Assembly: GCA_003439945.1 (NCBI GenBank)
Contig: QVRM01002447.1
Location: 62,001-126,000, forward strand
Source of the DNA: Dermanyssus gallinae
Taxonomy: Eukaryota > Arthropoda > Arachnida > Mesostigmata > Dermanyssidae
Reading direction: 5' to 3'
DNA length: 64,000 nt
Made by a program: the position numbers and the translations under genes. Shown here in pieces: positions 10,971 through 22,266 of this stretch. The stretch's first letter is position 1, and every line of letters starts with the position of its first letter. The notes under the pieces were generated by a model that saw nothing but the letters and a program-made list of their open reading frames with translations, had not been told where the DNA came from and ran no database searches.

Positions 10971-11365
10971 CATCAATTGAGTTAAATAGGTTAGGCTATC
11001 GCAGATTGCCTCCTTTGAAGAGGAGACCTCGACCTGGAAAGAGTGGGGCTATTCAAGATATCATTCAACACGGCGCTCCAGTATTGCTTGCGACAGCAGT
11101 AGGAAGTGGATCAAATGGTGGATGGTTACGACATTTTGCTAACGCGAATCCACCGTGGGCAGGCTCGGCTGTTCATTCTGCTGTTAATATGGCGCGTTAT
11201 CGATCATATACTCGTACCATTACACGTAAGCGTAGAATTATCGCAAGCGTGGTAACCGCCGTAAGCGGTACACTTTTAAGAGGAGGCGTAGATGCAGGTA
11301 CAAAGTTGTTACTCGCGTTATCCAACAATTCGACGGATCAGCAGCAAAACCCACAACTGGAATAA
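10967..11365 (+). CDS. Viral virion-sense ORF B, function unknown
   Basis: This 132-codon frame starts inside the stop of ORF A. It has a basic, Pro-rich N-terminus (PPLKRRPRPGK near residues 15-25), a hydrophobic middle with Gly-rich turns, and a second basic cluster (RTITRKRR) near residue 100. Its last 130 bases overlap the capsid-like frame in another phase. It resembles no family I can name. Virion-sense position and basic clusters suggest a structural or accessory role, which is inference only. Confidence 0.5.
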   Translation: MTSIELNRLGYRRLPPLKRRPRPGKSGAIQDIIQHGAPVLLATAVGSGSNGGWLRHFANANPPWAGSAVHSAVNMARYRSYTRTITRKRRIIASVVTAVSGTLLRGGVDAGTKLLLALSNNSTDQQQNPQLE

Positions 11366-11601
11366 TTACAACTCTAAGTTCAAAAGGAGGAATTCATAAA
11401 TTTTGTTTTCCTACTTCTTTTCTACAGAATATGAAGACCCAACTTGGAAGTGAATGGACGCATTATAAAGTATTAATGTATAAAATACGTATGATACCAG
11501 AAACACATTCAAAACCATTGTTAGAAGATGTAGCTAAGAATGATCAAAGATCTACTCCAACTTGTTTTAAGTCGTATCATATGGGATTAACAGTTCCTTA
11601 A
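11236..11601 (+). pseudogene. cap: Capsid-like frame with Arg-rich start
   Basis: This is a stop-to-stop open frame of 121 codons. The first 25-30 residues are dominated by Arg and Lys (YRKRGNRRKRYTFKRRRRCR), as in the DNA-binding N-termini of circovirus-type capsid proteins. A mixed region without strong motifs follows, ending at TAA 11599-11601. It has no ATG before an internal Met around residue 70, so the start is lost or supplied by splicing or frame change from ORF B. Capsid proteins of the group are usually about 200-250 residues, so this is probably truncated. Confidence 0.6.
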
Positions 11602-12420
11602 CATCGACACCATAATAAACAGCCCCGATTTAGGCTGCTCAGCAACATGCTAACGACATCAAAGCTCGTTCACTACTGCCGACCTGTCGCGCCACAGCTA
11701 CAACATTGACACCATCTTTAACAATACCGAAATAGGCCCGCACAGTCTCATGTTAATTATATCAATGCATCTTCGCCACCCCTTCTCTATCGCGCTCTAA
11801 CCATAACATCTGTATTATCATCAGGCCTCCATAAGCGTCCCACAGGAGTTAGAAACATTGGAGACAACCTACGCTACCACGATGCGTGCCCAAATCGACC
11901 AGTCAGCAAAGAAGACCAGTGGAGCATTCGAGTCTCTGGAGTGAATAAAGGACGGGTCCAGTGCCATCTTATTTGCGACTGTGCTACGTGCAAGACGTAT
12001 ACCTGTGTATGTATTGTCCTCTCTGTTGAAATCGTTATTGTTACTGTATTATGATGGTCCGATACACAGAGGCCGAGAAAGTTGACATGTCTCACATTTA
12101 TGTTGGGGCACTGTATAAGAACGCGACGCATACTGCGACACAGCCCCGTAGCCAGGACATTGACCCCCTCCCCCCGGAGGCGATCGGCCGGCGTCATGCC
12201 GGCTCATCCCCCCCCCAGACCCCTAAGCTCCCACAGGACCCCGGCGTTTCGCAACCTACTTCAAGCGAGATCCGCAATGACCTCAACATGCCACCCTCCC
12301 AACCAACCAAGGGAAGACAATGCCGACGCTACATCTGTAGAAATAGACCACGACTACGCCGAGCCCACCGGCATCCGAAAGCCAGAAGCCGAAGAGGCCA
12401 GATAGACTCCCCCCTTTGAA
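11602..12420. other. Sequence between viral element and R1-like elements
   Basis: There is no convincing gene here. The text from about 12050 onwards has open frames rich in Pro, Arg and His that run towards the R1-type gag below and may be its 5' part. The first 400 bases match nothing else in the window, and the viral right edge could lie inside them. Confidence 0.35.
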
Positions 12421-13191
12421 GCCCCCTCAACAAAGCATCGCGACCCAGGGTCGGACGACGAAGTCCGACGGGCGTTCGAGGAGGCAGAAGCACATGAGGC
12501 CCAGAAGAAGTATCTCGAAGAGAAGATACAAGTAGCCCAGGCGGCGGAGGACTATGCGCAACTAGCACAGCTGCCATGGCCCCCCGCTGCGACACAGGCA
12601 GTTCCGTTGTCCATGGACAACTTCTCCACACACAAAGGGATACGTGGCATGCCGCTGAGACAAAGGCAGCTACCGACAGAGGAAGACCTCAAAAACCTTC
12701 TGACGGCATACCCCTCCCTAGACTCCGTGACAGTCCTAAACCCCGGAACAGCGGTAGTACTCGGCGAGGCCATAGAGACTATCACAGGACCGACTCCCGT
12801 TTCTGAACGAACTTATCACCTAGCGGTAGGCATCCTCCCTGAAGACCTAGGGACTGCCATCATAAATGACATAACCATGGCAACTATACGGGCGGTAACC
12901 CACCGCATGCTCCTACTGGCCGGGGAGAAACCGCAAGACCAGACACCTTTCCTGTACGCCCCCGATGCGAACTGCCCTTCATTGCTATATAATTGCGGCG
13001 CGTTGATAACGCAGTCACCCACCCCCGGAACGATTGCCCTGCATAAGAAGCAAGCGACACACATCGCTTCACCTATGGGCCCTCCACCAACAATACACCA
13101 AAAAATGACGGCCGCTTCTTACAGACCAAGGACATCGATACGAGTCAAGTTGGCTAACGTTAAGACTATTACGGAAACAGTAAGGCAGTAA
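12421..13191 (+). pseudogene. R1-type ORF1 (gag) fragment
   Basis: A continuous frame of about 255 codons ends at 13191. It starts with an acidic helical segment (DDEVRRAFEEAEAHEAQKKY) and continues into a globular part with TEEDLKNLLTAYPSLDSVTV. The latter resembles the TEEDLKRIL block of the gag at 15400-15480. No zinc knuckle is present. The frame stops 15 bases before the 394-bp repeat begins, so it looks like the end of another R1-related element into or beside which the next one inserted. Confidence 0.5.
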
Positions 13192-13206
13192 GGGAGAAAC
13201 TGGACC

Positions 13207-13600
13207 CAACATCTATGGCTGAAGCTGTCATCCGAGAAGTGACGATGTCCTCAGGTGGCGACGAAACTCGAAATAAGCTGCTGGCCGTCTCGCGCCGGGA
13301 CCAAACAAGAAGCGATGGCAGCGCCTTTCTAAGTGCAAGTCTCACATGCACCATCGCTTCCGGCGGGCGTGTGACGTCATCGTCGACATTCGCACTGAGA
13401 GCGCGACGTCGCACGAGACGTTGACCCCTTAGTTCTCACCTCGATCTTAGAGGGCGCCACAGGCGAGACACATACCTCCAACGGAAAATGTGCAGTTAAT
13501 AATATTGTTGATGTTTCTAGTCCTATAAATTGTATAAACATTAGTATAAATAGATAAGTATAATGTACATGTGTAACTGAAACACGATCCCCATCACCCC
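13207..13600 (+). repeat. 394-bp 5' segment of R1-like element X, copy 1
   Basis: It begins CAACATCTATGG and ends CCATCACCCC. It is about 95 percent or more identical to 19437-19830. It contains a 69-codon frame (13215-13424), also open in the other copy, then AT-rich sequence. In both places it precedes an ORF1 starting with CEPRSA..., so it is most simply the 5' UTR of element X. Confidence 0.85.
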
Positions 13601-14997
13601 CGAGCAGTGGACAGTGAGTGCGAGCCTAGATCTGCCTTTCCTAAGAGAAAAGCTAGCTACACTCCTGAAGCAGAGAAGAAAACCCGCGCGCCTACCAGTC
13701 CTGAGCAAGAAGAGCCTTCTTCGCCTAGCTTTGTAAACGAAAAAGACCTACAGCTCCTACTGACGTCAGTGGCCGACATAGAAAAACTAGTCAGCAAACA
13801 CCGAACTACGCACCTGCAAATATCTAAAGCAGTGCTAACTATGGGCCTAAATATACGTGAAATCTGCCGTAGAGCGCTTGGCGTAGGTTTCACTCCCGCC
13901 AGAACAAAGGGACAGTCCGTCGAAGCAAATACCGACCCACTTCCAGAGCTTGCACCTCTCCTGCCGCCAGAGTAATTTATAGCCGCAGAGATACAAGGCC
14001 TTCTCATTAAAGAGGAACTAACCGACGAACAATATGCAGACCTCATCCAAAGGGAGTGGCCGGCGCGCACTTACACTACCACCAGCCTCAGCACAGCAAG
14101 TATCTTAGCTGACAAGGCCCCAGCAAGAGCCTTACTGCTTTCACAAAAGTCCGACAAAGACGAACGCCTTACAAACCGACTATCGCTACAGCTCCCTGCA
14201 TTTTCCTGCAAAATCGGGACATCCTAACAATCGAGGGAGTTGAAAACACTCCAGCTCCAACACGAGCACTCTACGCACGGATTATCCCACATGCTGAAGA
14301 AAACGAAAACGAGTTCTCTTTGCAAGTCCCTAGAGACATTCAGGCAGCGGCAGTGGCCATCCCGGCAACAGCCGATATTACTCTATTGAGAAAAGTATTA
14401 TGGCAAGCCCTCGCGAAACATCCAGGAATGACCCTGGAAATCCGAGTTAAAGGCCGGAAAATAGATAAGGCCCACGACAAAAAGAAGAGAAAGAAGCCTG
14501 ACTCTACCTTTGCAGTTGTCGTGAAGTCAGGCAATGCATCCTATGCTGATGCCCTACGTGCACTCAGGATCAACATTGACCCAGCGACAGCTGGAGTGGA
14601 CGTTAAAAGAGCCTCAAGAACAGCTACAGGCGAAATCCGACCGATCGTTCAAGGTACTACTCCCGATGCCACCGGCAGATTTCTTCAGCACATAAAGGAG
14701 AAGGCGTCTTTGGAAGCGACAGCCCAAGCGGTCTCACAGACCAAGGCTGTGATAATCCGGGACCTAGATGAGTCCATCGAGCCGAAAGACATCCTCAAAG
14801 CGCTTACCAAGAACGGAGCACCGGAAATGGCTTTTACTTTAAGCCCGCTAACGAAAACCCGGGCGGGCGACTTCTCGTGCATTGTTAAAATGCCATCAGA
14901 GGAAGCCCAAAGACTGCTTTTTTGTGAGAGGGAAAAATGCTTTTACGGACACCCAAAGCGGGTAGTGTGGGACTCGATGCCGATGTTGTTGGCTTAA
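13601..14997 (+). pseudogene. Element X ORF1 (R1-type gag), copy 1
   Basis: The frame is broken at 13975 (stop) and around 14100-14290. The C-terminal part (14320-14997) reads well: basic KKKRKKPDSTFAVVVKSG, then SYADALRALRI and RRTATGE-like blocks and an IIRDLDESIEPKDI segment. This is the order seen in R1-clade gag proteins ahead of their CCHC fingers. The fingers themselves are missing; the frame ends at 14997. Compared with copy 2, about 306 bp directly after the 394-bp segment are deleted. Confidence 0.65.
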
Positions 14998-15059
14998 TAC
15001 CCACTAAACAGTTTCGTGTTCTGAATTACATTTACTTAATTTGAACTCCTAGTAGTCAT

Positions 15060-16500
15060 TATTAGTACTATATTTTATCGGGCAAAAGACCCGGGCAAAT
15101 GCAGCCCCCACCCGGGCCGCGAAGAAAACGCGAAGGACGACGATAACATCACTCCTGGCGGGGGTAACCCCGACGAAGCGGTCTCGGGCAACTACCTCGA
15201 CAAGATAGCCGCCATCGCACAAAGGCTCACTAACTACGCGGCCAGCAGAAAAAACATGGACGTAATGGTGAAAAGCCTGGCTGAGGAACTTCGCGTCGCG
15301 ACAAAAGAGGCCAAGGCACGAAGTAAGGATGTCGGCACACGGACCGTCAACGAGACCGCAGACTCGGGGTGCCAGTGTACACCTGACACCCTTGCCCTGG
15401 AGCGGCAGGCCGATAACATCACTGCCATGATCGAGAAGTGCCAAACAGAAGAGGACCTCAAGCGCATCCTCTCTCTTGAATGGCCAGCAGCCGCCTACAC
15501 AAGGGTGTCGCACCTCGGGGCCAGCATCCTGAAGGAGAGCCCCTTCGGATCCTGGTTGACCGGAAGGACGATCCCTCAGACAAGACCACATGGCAAAACA
15601 TGGCCTGCCAGTTCCAGGGCATAGCCGGCGAGGCCGGCCGCAGGACAGGGGTGGTCATGTCGTGCCAAATTTGCGAATCGGGGGATGACGGCGAGCCCAT
15701 CACTCGGGCCCTAGTGGCGATCACGCTCCCTAAGGACGCAACGTTCCTCCAGGACAAGAATCTCCTGAACCAGGCGCTGCAAAAAGCCAAGGGACCTTGG
15801 GCCAATACCCTGCCACATGACAAGCCAGGGCGAGCGGAGGAGAGTCGGCAAACTCTTGGAATGCCTCTCCCGGGCACAAAACCTACATCTTGCTGTCACC
15901 CCTACGGCGCGCACAGACAGGGGGGGGGGGCAGACGGTGGCAAGAAGAGCTCGGCCAGCACCACAACAACGCCGACATGATCAAAGAGCTGGGTGTCAGG
16001 TTGGACCCCAATGCCCACAACGTGAAGGTAAACTGAGTTCAACAACTGCCCAGCGGAGATGTGCGGTTGGTGGTGGCAGAGGCGGCACAAGAAGGGGCCA
16101 GCTCCTTTCTCCAGGCCCTGCAGTCAGCCGGGGAGACGGACGCCAGCGTCGACAGGACGTCCCTAAAGCGTCTCCTGATCAGGGATGTCATGGAGGGTAC
16201 CACCCAGCAAGACATCGAGGCTGCCATCCGCAAGGCGCTGCCCATCGAGGGACCACTTACCGTGGAACCCCCACAAAATGGGGGCCACCAGCAGATGGAC
16301 GTCCCTGGTCCGAGTGGCCCCTCTCGATGCCGCCAGGCTCCTAAACATTAAACGCATCTACATGGGGAGGTCCCCGTGCCCAATCTCGGAGTGGATCACT
16401 GTGCCGACGTGCCAGCGCTGCCAACGAGTGGGCCACTCTGCTCCCTCGTGCACCGGCGCGGTCGTCACAGGTAAGCGCTGCCACAGTTGCCGCTAGTCCA
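15060..16500 (+). pseudogene. Element Y ORF1 (R1-type gag with zinc knuckle)
   Basis: This is a second gag-type region, shifting between frames. It has a helical segment at 15256-15470 (KSLAEELRVATKEAKARS), an EWPAAAYTRV block, DVRLVVAEAAQEG near 16050 and the zinc knuckle CQRCQRVGHSAPSC at 16410-16455 (CX2CX4HX4C), followed by a further CHSC. Gag proteins of this type coat the retrotransposon RNA. Several frameshifts and a G run at 15918-15927 break it. Confidence 0.7.
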
Positions 16501-16750
16501 AAGTACAGAGATCAACTAGAGGAGCTCCGCCGCAGCGGCACCCGGCCAACGACCGCGCACCTCGCGATAACACGAGTGCCAAACCCAACCCCGGCACCGG
16601 CCACCCACGAGAACCACCCCAGTGACGCTGTGGACGCCGAGGGGTTCACCCTGGTCACCCAAAGAGGCCGCAAGAGGGTACAGACATCGCCTCCTCTGGA
16701 CCCTCGTACAACGAAGGCATCTAACAAGCAAGCCTCGCCCACCAACGACA

Positions 16751-19312
16751 ATGACGCCAGTTCGTAAAGTACTCCAGCTCAACTGCAATCGCAGCAGAGG
16801 CGCGCACAACATGCTCCAGGAGGTCAGCAGCAGAGTAGGAGCCGACCTGTTGCTGCTCAGCGAGCCCAACATCCGGTGGGCGGAAAACCGTTCCCCGGAC
16901 TGTTTTGCAGACGCCGACAGCGCTACGAGCATCGTACTTGACCGTCGCAGCCAGATGCGCATTTCCGGACACGGCTGCGGTTACGGTTTCACATGGGTTG
17001 ACGTCGCAAACATCGGACGCTTTTATTCCTGCTACTGCAGTCCTAACGTTCCACTTGACAACCTTAACAGGCTTTTAGACGACTTGTCTTCCTCTTTTAA
17101 CCAAACTGACGTGCCACTTTTAGTAATAACCGGAGATTTTAGCGCTGCGGCCAGCGCATGGGGCTCGGCCGAAACCAGTCAAAGAGGGCTCGCAATCCTC
17201 GACTGGTTAGCGGCTGAAGACCTCGTAGTTCTTAACAAGGGTACGCCCACCTTTCACAGGGTCGGGCGCACTTCATGTATCGATCGTACTATCACGCGCA
17301 GGGCCGGTGCCAACAAGATGTTAGACTGAAAGGTGCTACAGGAAGAGGAATCCCTCAGCGATCATTTTATCATCGAATTCCACGTGACTACTGCCGCGAT
17401 GACAAATCCAACGCAGCGTCCTCACATCATACGCCAGGGAGCCGGTTCCCCGGAGGTCACGCTGCAAGAGGTGCTGGACGCTGCGGCACGCCTCAAACAG
17501 GGAAAGGCACCGGGCCCAGATGGTGTCCCGGTCTCCGCGGTCACAACACTGATGAAAGAATTTCCAGAAGCGGTGGCGTCAGCGGCGACCGGGATGCTCC
17601 GGTCGGGCTCGTTTCCCAGCGCATGGAGGGCCGCAAGCTTGGTCCTCATACTAAAAGGCCCCAGCTCTCACAGCCCTATTTGCCTACTCGGCTCCCTGGC
17701 CAAAGCTTTCGAGTCTATCGTGGAGGCACGCCTCCGGGACTTCGCGGAGGAGAACGACCTACTGTCAGAGGCCCAGCACGGGTTCCGCAAAGGCCACTCA
17801 ACAATCGGCGCCATAAAACAGATCCAGACGCAGGCCGAACTCCTCCACGAATCCCCGCCAAGAAGACGGGACCTCTACCTCGCTATTTTACTGGACGTAC
17901 GAAATGCTTTTAACAGCCTACCTTGGAGAGTCATCCTGGAGACTCTCCACAGGAAGAACGTTCCCTTTTACCTACGGCGTATTATATCAAACTACCTAAA
18001 GGACCGGACAGTACAGTCCCACGATCGATTTTAACATGACTGCAGGGGTGCCACAGGGCTCCATACTTGGCCCCCTGCTATGGAACATAACGTACGACGA
18101 CGTGCTGCGACTAAGGGACCTCCCCCCGGGGTCATCCTCCTAGCCTACGCCGACGACCTCGTCCTTACCGTCCAGGCCCGGACACCGGACCTGCTGCAAA
18201 GCCGTGCGAACGAAGCACTTGAAGACGTCGCCCGCTGGATGCAGGCGGCGGGACTCGCCCTCGCCCCCGCCAAGAGCTCTTGGTAGGACGGAGAAACTGT
18301 CCTGCCCTTTACCTTCGCCTAGAAGACCAAGAGATTGCGCTTGTTGACAAGGGCAGGTACCTCGGGGTCACCCTAGACAGGGGTCTCCGCGGCATTGAAC
18401 ACGTGCGGCGGGCGACGGAGAAGGCAACCAAGACAGCAAACAACGTCGCACGGCTTATGCCTAATAATCATGGACCACGACAATCCCAGCGGCGAATAAT
18501 CATGTCCGTGGCCGAGTTAGTCGCCCTGTGCGGAGCTCCGGCCTGGCCGACCGACACCCTAAAGCTTGCCGTCAACAGGACGCGACTGCGTCGGGCCCAG
18601 AGGGTCGGAGCTCTCTGGGTGATCGCGGCGTACCGGACGGTAAGCGCAGCGGCGGCTTTCGTCCTTGCTGGAACGATTCCCTGGGATCTGAAAGCTGCCG
18701 AACGCCGCCGCTTATGGGGTAAGCCCCAGCGCAAGAAGGACGAGGAGCGTCGGCATACTATCGACCTCTGGCAGGAAGAATGGGCCGGCTTACGAGAGGG
18801 TGCCCCTGGCACCAGTCTCCGCGCCGTTATACCCGACATCAAAGAATGGCTAAACCGCCCGGGGGGTGAACTCACCTTCTACATGACCCAGATCCTGACA
18901 GGACATGGCGACTTCCAGTCCTACCTGTTCAGGATCCGGAAATCCCAGTCCTAAATGCATCCACTGCGGCGACGAACCGGAAGACTCTTCAGACCACACG
19001 GCACTGAAGTGTCAAGCATGGGCGGAACAGCGCGTACCTCTACTGCTCCTAATGAACACAGCGGATTTTAACCTACGCGACGTCTGCAAAAAAATGACGG
19101 AAACGTTTTTAAACTGGAACACCACAGCCGGAGTCTTCAGAGCCATTCTACAGAAGAAAACGAGCGCCAACTGCCTACAGCGCCCCCCCTCCCCGTGGCT
19201 CCCGGGGTACATACCCGCCAGGAGTAGAAGACTCGCCTCCCCTGACTGTTTAATGATATGCGCAACGCAGTTCCCAGTCAGTGTGGGGGACGGGGACATG
19301 ACTGGTTTTTAG
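16751..19312 (+). pseudogene. Element Y ORF2 (R1-clade endonuclease and reverse transcriptase)
   Basis: The apurinic-type endonuclease starts at about 16765 with VLQLNCNRSRGAHNML and includes LLLLSEPN, YSCYCSPNVPLDNL and a VITGDFSAA-like block. The last of these has GDFSAAASAWGS where active elements have GDFNA. The reverse transcriptase follows in shifted frames: QGKAPGPDGVP (17500), HGFRKGHST (17780), LDVRNAF (17895), GVPQGSILGPLLW (18048) and AYADDLVL (18145, the catalytic box). A C-terminal finger CIHCGDEPEDSSDH...C lies at 18955. Breaks at 17328, about 18030 and about 18285 inactivate it. The layout and motifs fit the R1 clade. Confidence 0.85.
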
Positions 19313-19436
19313 TGGGTTGGAGCCCCACACTACCGGCCCGCATCTGCAGGGAGTTCCCCTGGCGCGGTGCCCGCGTGTGCAACCGCATTTCCCAGTTAGT
19401 CCTCTATAAAAAACTATAAATAACAAAAAAAAGACT
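19313..19436 (+). other. Element Y 3' end with A-rich tail
   Basis: The 3' UTR ends CTATAAATAACAAAAAAAAG at about 19434, and the 5' end of element X copy 2 follows at once. The junction is therefore tail to head with no intervening host DNA. Confidence 0.6.
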
Positions 19437-19830
19437 CAACATCTATGGCGGAAGCTGTCATCCGAGAAGTGACGATGTCCCCAGGTGGCGCCGAAACTCG
19501 AAATAAGCTGCTGGCCGCCTCGCGCCGGGACCAAACAAGAAGCGATAGCAGCGCCTTTCTAAGTGCAAGTCTCACATGCACCATCGCTTCCGGCGGGCGT
19601 GCGACGTCATCGTCGACGTTCGCACTGAGAGCGCGACGTCGTAAGAGACGTTGACCTCTTAGTTCTCACCTCGACCGTAGAGGGCGCCACAGGCGAGACA
19701 CATACCTCCAACGGCAAATGTGCAGTTAATAATATTGTTGATGTTTCTAGTCGTATAAATTGTATAAACATTAGTATAAATAGATAAGTATAATGTACAT
19801 GTGTAACTGAAACACGAGCCCCATCACCCC
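19437..19830 (+). repeat. 394-bp 5' segment of element X, copy 2
   Basis: This is the same segment as at 13207-13600, with about a dozen substitutions. It is followed by 306 bp (19831-20136, C-rich) that copy 1 lacks. Confidence 0.85.
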
Positions 19831-20548
19831 TCCCTCATTACCCCCCCCCCCATTCACCCCCCTTATCACCTCCTCCCCAACAACTTCTCCCCACTTGGTG
19901 TCTCAGTCCTGCCACCCCCTCCGTGATGGCCGCTGCTCTGGCGGCTACTCAAGAGTTACATGACCAGGAACTCTCTAGCATGCTTGAGGAAGCATGTAGA
20001 CCTGCGTCTCAATTCAGTAGGCGCAACTCTCGCGCGCTGAATCGACAAGCGAGCCTCCAGACAAAACAGGCTCAGGAACAGCCGCCTCTACCAGTAGCAA
20101 AGCCTGAGGAAGCAACACTCCCAGACGAAGCTATGGACACTCAGTGCGAGCCTAGATCTGCCTCCTATAAGAGAAAAACTAGCTACGCTCCTGAAGCAGA
20201 GAAGAAAACCCGCGCGCCTACCAGTCCTGAGCAAGAAGAGCCTTCTTCGCCTAGCTATGTAAACGAAAAAGACCTACAGCTCCTACTGACGTCAGTGGCC
20301 GACATAGAAAAATACGCACCTGCAAATCTCTAAAGCAGTGCTAACTATGGGCCTAAATGTACGTGAAATTGGCCGTAGAGCGCTTAACGTAGGTTTCACA
20401 CCCGCCAGAACAAAGGGACAGTCCGTCGAAACAAATACCGACCCACTTCCAGAGCTTGCATCTCTCTTGCCGCCAGAGGAATTTATAGCCGCAGATATAC
20501 AAGGCCTTCTCAATTAAGAGGAACTAACCGACGAACAGTATGCAGACC
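19831..20548 (+). pseudogene. Element X ORF1 start, copy 2
   Basis: The ORF1 frame opens at about 19926 and continues through CEPRSASYKRKTSYAPEAEK to about 20310. There a 20-base deletion relative to copy 1 shifts the frame. Similarity to copy 1 stops abruptly at 20548 and resumes at about 22104. Confidence 0.65.
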
Positions 20549-22103
20549 GGGGAAACCCATGGCAGGTACGACGACAACAACAACGGCACCGCCACCGGCT
20601 GACGTCAACAACATCGACCAGCCAATTAGCAGTGTTCGAAACGAGGGCGCCTCTGCCGTCTCTCCGTCAACAAGTGGAAACGGAACCAACACGAAGAAGA
20701 AGAAGAACAAGAAGCAACAACTCGCCGACGAGGAAAGCGGCGACCAAACGGCAGGCGACCAGCCCGCCATGCGCCCTACAGCAGATGCCGTCGAGGGAGG
20801 GGAGAGACGCCGACACGGCTACGTTGTTGTCAACTCCAGATGTTATAACAACCGGCGCCAGCGATAGTGCTGGGCGTAGCTCGGCCGGTGGACAGTCAAC
20901 CGACGACGGCTCGCTCGTCGTCTGCGAAGCTGGCGCCGAGAGCGGCGCTAATGTTATGGCGGATACAGTCATATCTGATAGCGCGGGAAAATCGGTTTCG
21001 CTGGGAGATATTATAGTGGCTGAGGAGGGTGATACTCCTAAGGCCGATGATCCAGATGGCTGGATTAAGGTCGGCCCGGGTGGTAAACCGTCTCTAAAGA
21101 TAACTGGTCCTAAAGTTGTAACCAAGGAGCGTACCGAAGCAGTTCTATTCTCAGCCAAGGACAAACAACTTGAGAAAAATTTTACCAAAGTGTGCATGGA
21201 TATAGCCAGGCATATCAAAGGGAAAATGGATGAGCCTTGCTTCGCTCGCAGCGGTGAGCTCGTCATTATTGCCGCTGATTTGATGGATAGGGCCACTTTG
21301 CTGAGTTTAACATCACTCGCGGGTATACCTGTCCAATCACGGACGAGCAACCAAAGATCCACCGTTAAGGGTAAAATCTGTGGCGTTCATCCGTCACTCA
21401 GTGATGACCTGATTGTCAATGAGCTGCAGTCTTTGGGGGTGACCGTGGCCATTCAGGGCCTCACGAGTCTACCTGGGGATCGTGCCCTCATCGCCTCCAA
21501 CGAATGGCGCAACTCAAGAGATCAGCGCCACTACGCATCCCACAAAACACCTCCGCTCCCACGGTGAAAGTCTGCGCACCGGTGAGCGACATCCAGCCAT
21601 CGGCCTCGTTTTCAAAACGGTCTTATTCCGCAGTTGTTCGTAACGGGGTTAAGGTCCCTTCACGACCTGTGGACCCGCCTCAAAAGACTCCTGTGGCCGT
21701 TGAGGAGCGCTCCTCGAACGTTGCTGTTTCAACGCGAAGCGACGGTCTTGACAATATGATCTTCGCCATAACCGAAAAGATACTACCACCCATCATCGAC
21801 ACCATCGTTACTCACATCAGCAGTGCTATCGAAAGAGCGTTTGCAAGCATTCTTCCTGGCTCGCTCCGCCAAACCGAACCCGCTAGGTCGGCTACGAGAT
21901 CCACCAATTCCACCGACGGCCCAACCGATCTCACTGAGGGCCTGCGCGAGCAGCTTAAAGATGCTCCTCAGTCTGCTCTAACCTTCGGTTTGGCGGATCT
22001 GCGACCGATCAAAACCGATAACGCGACGACAGCGGCCACCGCCGCTGCCGCGTGCGACGTCGCACCGAAGACTAGTTCTCCCTTGCAATGATCTCACAAC
22101 AAG
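20549..22103 (+). pseudogene. LINE ORF1-like insert, two overlapping frames
   Basis: Foreign sequence interrupts element X. Frame one (20632-21567) encodes a Ser/Thr-rich start, DGWIKVGPGGKPSLKITGPK and then GKICGVHPSLSDDLIVNELQ, a phrase typical of the small folded domain in gag-like ORF1 proteins of several LINE clades. Frame two (21504-22091) continues with SFSKRSYSAVVRNGVKVPSR and a low-complexity tail without zinc fingers. The shift between them is near 21500-21570. Clade unresolved. Confidence 0.5.
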
Positions 22104-22266
22104 ACATCCGCAGGCGAAATCCGTTTGATCGTGCAAGGTACTACTCTCGATGCCACCGGCAGATTTCTTCAGCACATAAAGAAGAAGGCGTCTTTGGAAG
22201 CGACAGCCCAAGCGGTCTCTCAGACCAAGGCTGTGATAATCCGGGACCTAGATGAGTCCATTAAGC
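22104..22266 (+). pseudogene. Element X ORF1 piece, resumed
   Basis: It is about 95 percent identical to 14627-14787 (GCGAAATCCG... to GAGTCCAT). The breakpoint at 22266 lies in the codon run for DLDESI and fuses in frame to the next retroelement. Confidence 0.7.

Larger units (their letters stand above)
9225..11601. mobile_element. Endogenous CRESS-DNA virus element with head-to-head Rep copies
   Basis: This integrated viral DNA derives from a circular Rep-encoding single-stranded DNA virus with a circovirus-like ambisense plan. In order it holds a forward Rep fragment (9237-9868), a scrambled junction, a second forward Rep piece (about 9888-10069), a reversed Rep fragment (10690 down to 10059), the origin hairpin (10692-10731), a TATA box (10740-10747) and the virion-sense region (10776-11601). 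Rep and the virion-sense frames diverge from the hairpin, as in circo- and cycloviruses. The left edge (9225) lies in what would be the hairpin stem, about nine bases from the loop. The right edge is uncertain. Codon reading is broken in places, so this is a relic, though little diverged between its own copies. Confidence 0.9.

Noticed and set aside
13215..13424. 69-codon basic frame kept open in both copies of the 394-bp segment, as a possible ORF0
   Set aside because: Between the copies I count six amino-acid changes against three silent ones, which gives no sign of protein-level constraint. The openness can be chance within a conserved 5' UTR.
13207..19830. The 394-bp repeats as LTRs of one 6.6-kb LTR retrotransposon
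   Set aside because: The sequence between them carries non-LTR R1-type gag, APE endonuclease and RT. Both repeats precede the same ORF1 start, as a 5' UTR would, and no TG...CA ends were seen.
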